From: Tomocerus qinae
Lineage: Eukaryota > Arthropoda > Collembola > Entomobryomorpha > Tomoceridae
DNA: 64,000 bases
Assembly (NCBI GenBank): GCA_020055645.1
Contig: CM034546.1
Location: 13,144,001 to 13,208,000 of the forward strand
Direction: 5' to 3'
The translations under genes and the position numbers were made by a program. The notes under the pieces are model-generated. The model did no database searches. It was not told where the DNA came from and was given only the letters and a program-made list of their open reading frames with translations. Shown piece by piece: positions 58,876-64,000 of this stretch. Each line of letters opens with the position of its first letter. Within the stretch, counting starts at the first letter, position 1.

Positions 58876-59545
58876 CAGATTTTAAATATTAACCATTCTG
58901 GAAATAAATTATTGGGAGTTTTATACTGAATTCCAGAAGATTTGTGACACAAATCAGAAAATTGTAAATAGGAACATGATAAAGTCGTATTTTAGTGATA
59001 AAGAGGCATAGTGAATGCATATCAAGGAAACAAAAACGAATGATTGTTTGTATACAGATTAGAATGGTTATCTACTTTTTATTTGTATCTAGGAGGAAAG
59101 CATAAGAGAAATGTACCTTGCAAAAGTATGCATGATTAAGGCATAAAATTGTGTAAAAAATGAGATAAAAAAGGATACAGTTTTCTTATTTTCTTTGATA
59201 TAAACGGAATCCTTAAAACTTGCCTGGTTTTTAATAAAAAAGGAAAAAGCTTGTCCCTGTAGGAGATAGATTATGGAGATAGTAGTAGTTAGTAGTATCA
59301 GTGTCATAATAAATGGCGCATTATTAGGTCCCCTGGGGGGTCGTTGAAGTAGTTGTGTCATGTCAATTCGTAATATACACGTGTATTTGAATCACCACTT
59401 TGTTAAATTGAAGCGCTAGCGAAGTCCTTCCACGGACGCCAGTCAGTCTACTTTAGTACCTATCAAATGCTTAATTATTAATACAATATTTAACTCCATT
59501 GTAGACTAACTAGAAACACATTTATTTGTTCTACAATTCGTTTAC
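58876..59545. other. Intergenic, no gene seen
   Basis: A 90-codon minus-strand frame (59361-59089) has a hydrophobic stretch but no splice or family support. Confidence 0.4.
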
Positions 59546-62500
59546 ATTACATTTAATTCTCACTTGAACTGTGCCCTACTGAATGTGTATCTAAATATAA
59601 TTTCATTCAATCCATTTTATCATTGTTGAAACTAAAATTTATAATGAGCTTACAAAATTCTATCCGACGTTTTCACAAAAGTTTTAAGGTTTGAATTCCT
59701 ACGCATTAAGGTAGTACAGGTCCCAAGTTTGTCCCAATTTTCAAAAATAATTATTAATGCGAGTTTGATTTAGAGTTGTAATGTATAAACAGATTTCCGG
59801 TAGCACACACATCATAACACACATAACACATAACATTTAATTTTCACGAGAACTGTGTCCTACTGGATGTGAATCCGAATATAAATTCATTCAATCCACT
59901 TTATGGTTCCTTCAATTAAAAATTAAAATGAGCCTACAAAACCCTATCCAACGTTTTCACAAAAGTTTCAAGGTTTGAATTGCTATGCATTAAGGCAGTG
60001 CAGGTCAAAATTTTGACCCAATTTTCAAAAATAATTATTAATGCGAATTTGATTTTAAATTGTAATGTGCAAAAAGATTTCAGGTACACATTACATTTAA
60101 TTCTCACTTGAACTGTGCCCTACTGAATGTGTATCTAAATTTAATTTCATTCAATCCATTTTATCATTGTTGCAACTAAAATTTATAATGAGCCTACAAA
60201 ATTCTATCCGACGTTTTCACAAAAGTTTCAAGGTTTGAATTGCTATGCATTAAGGCAGTGCAGGTCAAAATTTTGTTCCAATTTTCAAAAATAATTATTA
60301 ATGCGAGTTTGATTTTAAATTCTAATGTGCAAAAAGATTTCCGATAGCAAAGCATTTCATTTAATTCTCACTTAAACTATGCTCTACTGAATGTGAATCT
60401 GAATATAATTTCATTCAATCCATTTAATGGTTCCTTCAATTAAAAATTAAAATGAGCCTGCAAAATCCTATCTGGCGTTTTCACAAAGGTTTCAATGTTT
60501 GAATTCCTACGCATTAAGGTAGTACAGGTCCCAAGTTTGTCCCAATTTTCAAAAATAATTATTAATGCGAGTTTGATTTAGAGTTGTAATGTATAAACAG
60601 ATTTCCGGTGGCAAAGCATTTCAGGTACACATAACATTTAATTTTCAGGAGAACTGTGTCCTACTGGATATGAATCTGAATATAATGTCATTCAATCCAC
60701 TTTATGGTTCCTTCAATTAAAAATTAAAATGAGCCTACAAAACCCTATCCAACGTTTTCACAAAAGTTTCAAGGTTTGAATTACTATGTACTGAGGTAGT
60801 ACAGGTCCCAAGTTTGTCCCAATTTTCAAAAATAATTATTAATGCGAGATTGATTTAGAGTTGTAATGTGTAAACAGATTTCCACAGGCAAAGCAATTCA
60901 GGTGTACATTACATTTAATTCTCACAAGAACTGTGCCCTACTGGATGTGTATCTGAATATAATTTCATTCAATCCACTTTATCGTTCATGCAACTAAAAA
61001 TTAAAATGACTTTACAAAATTCTATCCAACGTTTTCACAAAAGTTTCAAGGTTTGAATTCCTACGCATTAAGGTAGTACAAGTCCCAATTTTGACCCACT
61101 TTTCAAAAAAAATTATTAATGCGAGTTTGATTTTGTAATCTGTACACGATTTCCGATAGCAAAGCATTTCAGGTACACATAACATTTAATTTTCAGGAGA
61201 ACTGTGTCCGACTGGATGTGTATCTGAATATAATTTCATTCAATTCACTTTATCGTTCTTTCGTTTAAAATTAAAGTGAGCCTTCAAAATCCTATCCAAC
61301 GTTTCCACAAAAGTTTCAAGGTTTCAATTCTTACGCAATAAGGTAGTACAGGTCCCAAGTATGTCCCAATTTTCAAAAATAATTATTAATGCGAGTTTGA
61401 TTTTAAATTGTAATGTGCAAAAAGATTTCCGATAGCAAAGCATTTCAGGTACACATAACATTTAATTTTCAGGAGAACTGTGTCCGACTGGATGTGTATC
61501 TGAATATAATTTCATTCAATCCATTTTATGGTTCCTTCAATTAAAAATTAAAATGAGCCTGCAAAATCCTATCTAACGTTTTCACAAAGTTTTCAAGGTT
61601 TGAATTCCTACGCCTTCAGGTAGTACAGGTCCCAAGTTTGTCCCAATTTTCAAAAATAATTATTAATGCGAGTTTGATTTAGAGTTGTAATGTATTAACA
61701 GATTTCCGGTGGCACACACATCATACCACACATAACATTTAATTTTTACGAAAACTGTGTCCTACTGGATGTGAATCCGAATATAATTACATTCAATCCA
61801 CTTTATGGTTAGTTCAATTAAAAATTAAAATGAGTCTACAAAACCCTATTCAACGTTTTCACAAAAGTTTCAAGGTTTGAATTGCTATGTATTGAGGTGG
61901 TATAGGTCCCAAGTTTGTCCCAATTTTCAAAAATAATTATTAATGCCAGTTTGATTTTAAATTCTAATGTGCAAAAAGATTTCCGATAGCAAAGCATTTC
62001 AGGTACACATTACATTTAATTCTCACTTGAACTGTGCCCTACTGAATGTGTATCTAAATATAATTTCATTCAATCCATTTTATCATTCTTGCAACTAAAA
62101 TTTATAATGAGCCTTCAAAATTCTATCCAACGTTTTCACAAAAGTTTCAAGGTTTGAATTGCTATGTATTGAGGTAGTACAGGTTCCAAGTTTGTCCCAA
62201 TTTTCAAAAATAATTACTAATGCAAGTTTGATTTAGAGTTGTAATGTGTAAACAGATTTCCGGTGGCAAAACCCTATCCAACGTTTTCACAAAAGTTTCA
62301 AGGTTTGAATTGCTATCCATTAAGGCAGTACAGGTCAAAATTTTGTCCCAATTTTCAAAAATAATTATTAATGCGAGTTTGATTTTAAATTGTAATTTGC
62401 AAAAAGATTTCCGATAGCAAAGCATTTCAGGTACACATAACATTTAATTCTCAAGAGAACTGTGTCTTACTGGATGTGTATCTGAATATAATTTCATTCA

Positions 62501-64000
62501 ATCCACTTTATCGTTCATGCAACTAAAAATTAAAATGACGTTACAAAATTCTATCAAACGTTTTCACAAAAGTCTTAAGGTTTGAATTCCTGCGCATTAA
62601 GGTAGTACAAGTCCCAATTTTGACCCACTTTTCAAAAAAAATTATTAATGCGAGTTTGATTTTGTAATGTGTACACGATTTCCGATAGCAAAGCATTTCA
62701 GGTACACATAACATTTAATTTTCAGGAGAACTGTGTCCTACTGGATATGAATCTGAATATAATGTCATTCAATCCACTTTATGTTTCCTTTAATTAAAAA
62801 TTAAAATGAGCCTACAAAACCTTATCCAACGTTTTCACAAAAGTATTAAGGTTTGAATTGCTATGCATTAAAGCAGTTTAGGTAAAAATTTTGTCCCAAT
62901 TTTCAAAAATAATTATTAATGCGAGTTTGATTTTAAATTCTAATTGTATGATTTCCGATAGCAAGGTACACATAACATTTAATTCTCACGAGAACTGTGT
63001 CTTGCTGGATGTGTATCTGAATGTAATTTCATCCAATCTACTTTATCGTTCTTTCGTTTAAAATTAAAATGAGCCTTCAAAATCCTATTCAACGTTTCCA
63101 CAAAAGTTTCAAGGTTTCAATTCTTACGCAATAAGGTAGTACAGGTCCTAAGTTTGTCCCAATTTTCAAAAATAATTATTAATGCGAGTTTGATTTTAAA
63201 TTGTAATGTGCAAAAAGATTTCCGATAGCAAAGCATTTCAGGTACACATAACATTTAATTCTCAAGAGAACTGTGTCTGACTGGATGTGTATCTGAATGT
63301 AATTTCATCCAATCTACTTTATCGTTCTTTCATTTAAAATTAAAATGAGCCTACAAAATCTTATCCAACGTTTTCACAAAAGTTTTAAGGTTTGAATTCC
63401 TACGCATTAAGGTAGTACAAGTCCCAATTTTGACCCACTTTTCAAAAAAAATTATTAATGCGAGTTTGATTTTGTAATGTGTAAACAGATTTCCGATAGC
63501 AAAGAATTTCAGGTACACGTAACATTTAATTTTCAGGAGAACTGTGTCCTACTGGATATGAAGCTGAATATAATGTCATTCAATCCACTTTATGGTTCCT
63601 TCAATTAAAAATTAAAATGAGCCTACAAAACCCTATCCAACGTTTTCACAAAAGTTTCAAGGTTTGAATTGCTATGTATTGAGGTAGTACAGGTTCCAAG
63701 TTTGTCCCAATTTTCAAAAATAATTACTAATGCAAGTTTGATTTAGAGTTGTAATGTGTAAACAGATTTCCGGTGGCAAAGCATTTCAGTTGTACATTAC
63801 ATTTAATTCTCACTTAAACTGTGCTCTACTAAGTGTGAATTTGAATATAATTTCATTCAATCCACTTTATGGTTCCTTCAATTAAAAATTAAAATGAGCC
63901 TACAAAACCCTATCCAACGTTTTCACAAAAGTTTTAAGGTTTGAATTGCTATGTATTAAGGTAGTACAGGTCCCAAGTTTGTCCCAATTTTCAAAAATAA
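59546..64000. repeat. Satellite family S2 (260-280 bp), about 16 units, continuing past the window
   Basis: The anchor 'acgttttcac' recurs at about 59668, 59951, 60211, 60475, 60752, 61029, 61299, 61576, 61851, 62129, 62279, 62558, 62829, 63089, 63368, 63639 and 63918. Spacing is mostly 260-283 bp, with one 150-bp interval at 62129-62279 that marks an internal deletion. Length changes come mainly from presence or absence of a 'caggtacacataacatt' segment. Units differ much more than those of the 343-bp array, so this array is older or less homogenised. No ORF. Confidence 0.96.

Noticed and set aside
59089-59361. 90-codon minus-strand frame with a hydrophobic N-terminus
   Set aside because: No family, no splice signals, AT-driven hydrophobicity.

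Overview
This is a eukaryotic, AT-rich window with spliced genes, and it looks like an arthropod genome. The family content is divergent ionotropic receptors (IRs), a LINE, many hAT-type miniature elements and satellite DNA. A springtail or similar hexapod/crustacean is my best guess, held at low confidence. I see no rRNA, tRNA or CRISPR array.

Layout: (1) 1-2480, minus strand: the 5' part of a LINE (ORF1, then endonuclease and the start of reverse transcriptase), running off the left edge. (2) 2480-5900: no gene, dispersed repeats. (3) 5905-8293, minus: an IR gene whose last membrane segment is in a shifted frame. (4) 10167-10717, plus, and 12647-12943, minus: two small two-exon genes, the second a secreted cysteine-rich peptide. 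(5) 15355-19250, minus: a multi-exon extracellular-matrix-type gene (coiled coil, laminin EGF, laminin IV, EGF, Ig, LDLa). (6) About 20.1-44.7 kb: a segmental duplication. Copy A (about 20.2-31.5 kb) holds an intact IR gene. Copy B (about 39.1-44.7 kb) holds its paralogue, which has one nonsense codon. A 343-bp satellite of about 20 copies lies between them. Comparing the copies gives empty sites that define several insertions, including a hAT-like element filled with a 19-bp minisatellite. (7) 44902-49479, minus: a seven-exon gene. (8) 49.5-64 kb: weakly supported plus-strand exons, an IR fragment, a hAT element, a 61-bp minisatellite, and a 260-280-bp satellite that runs off the right edge.

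The most interesting object is the seven-exon gene. Its exon phases join cleanly into one protein of about 975 residues: an N-terminal CARD-like domain, an eIF2-alpha-kinase-like (PKR/PERK/GCN2 type) kinase, a GBP/atlastin-like helical region without its GTPase, and a C-terminal PHR-like beta domain. Each part recalls innate immune signalling. I know of no described gene with this domain order. One base is missing in the codon for the HRD arginine, so it is either a recent pseudogene or carries an assembly error.
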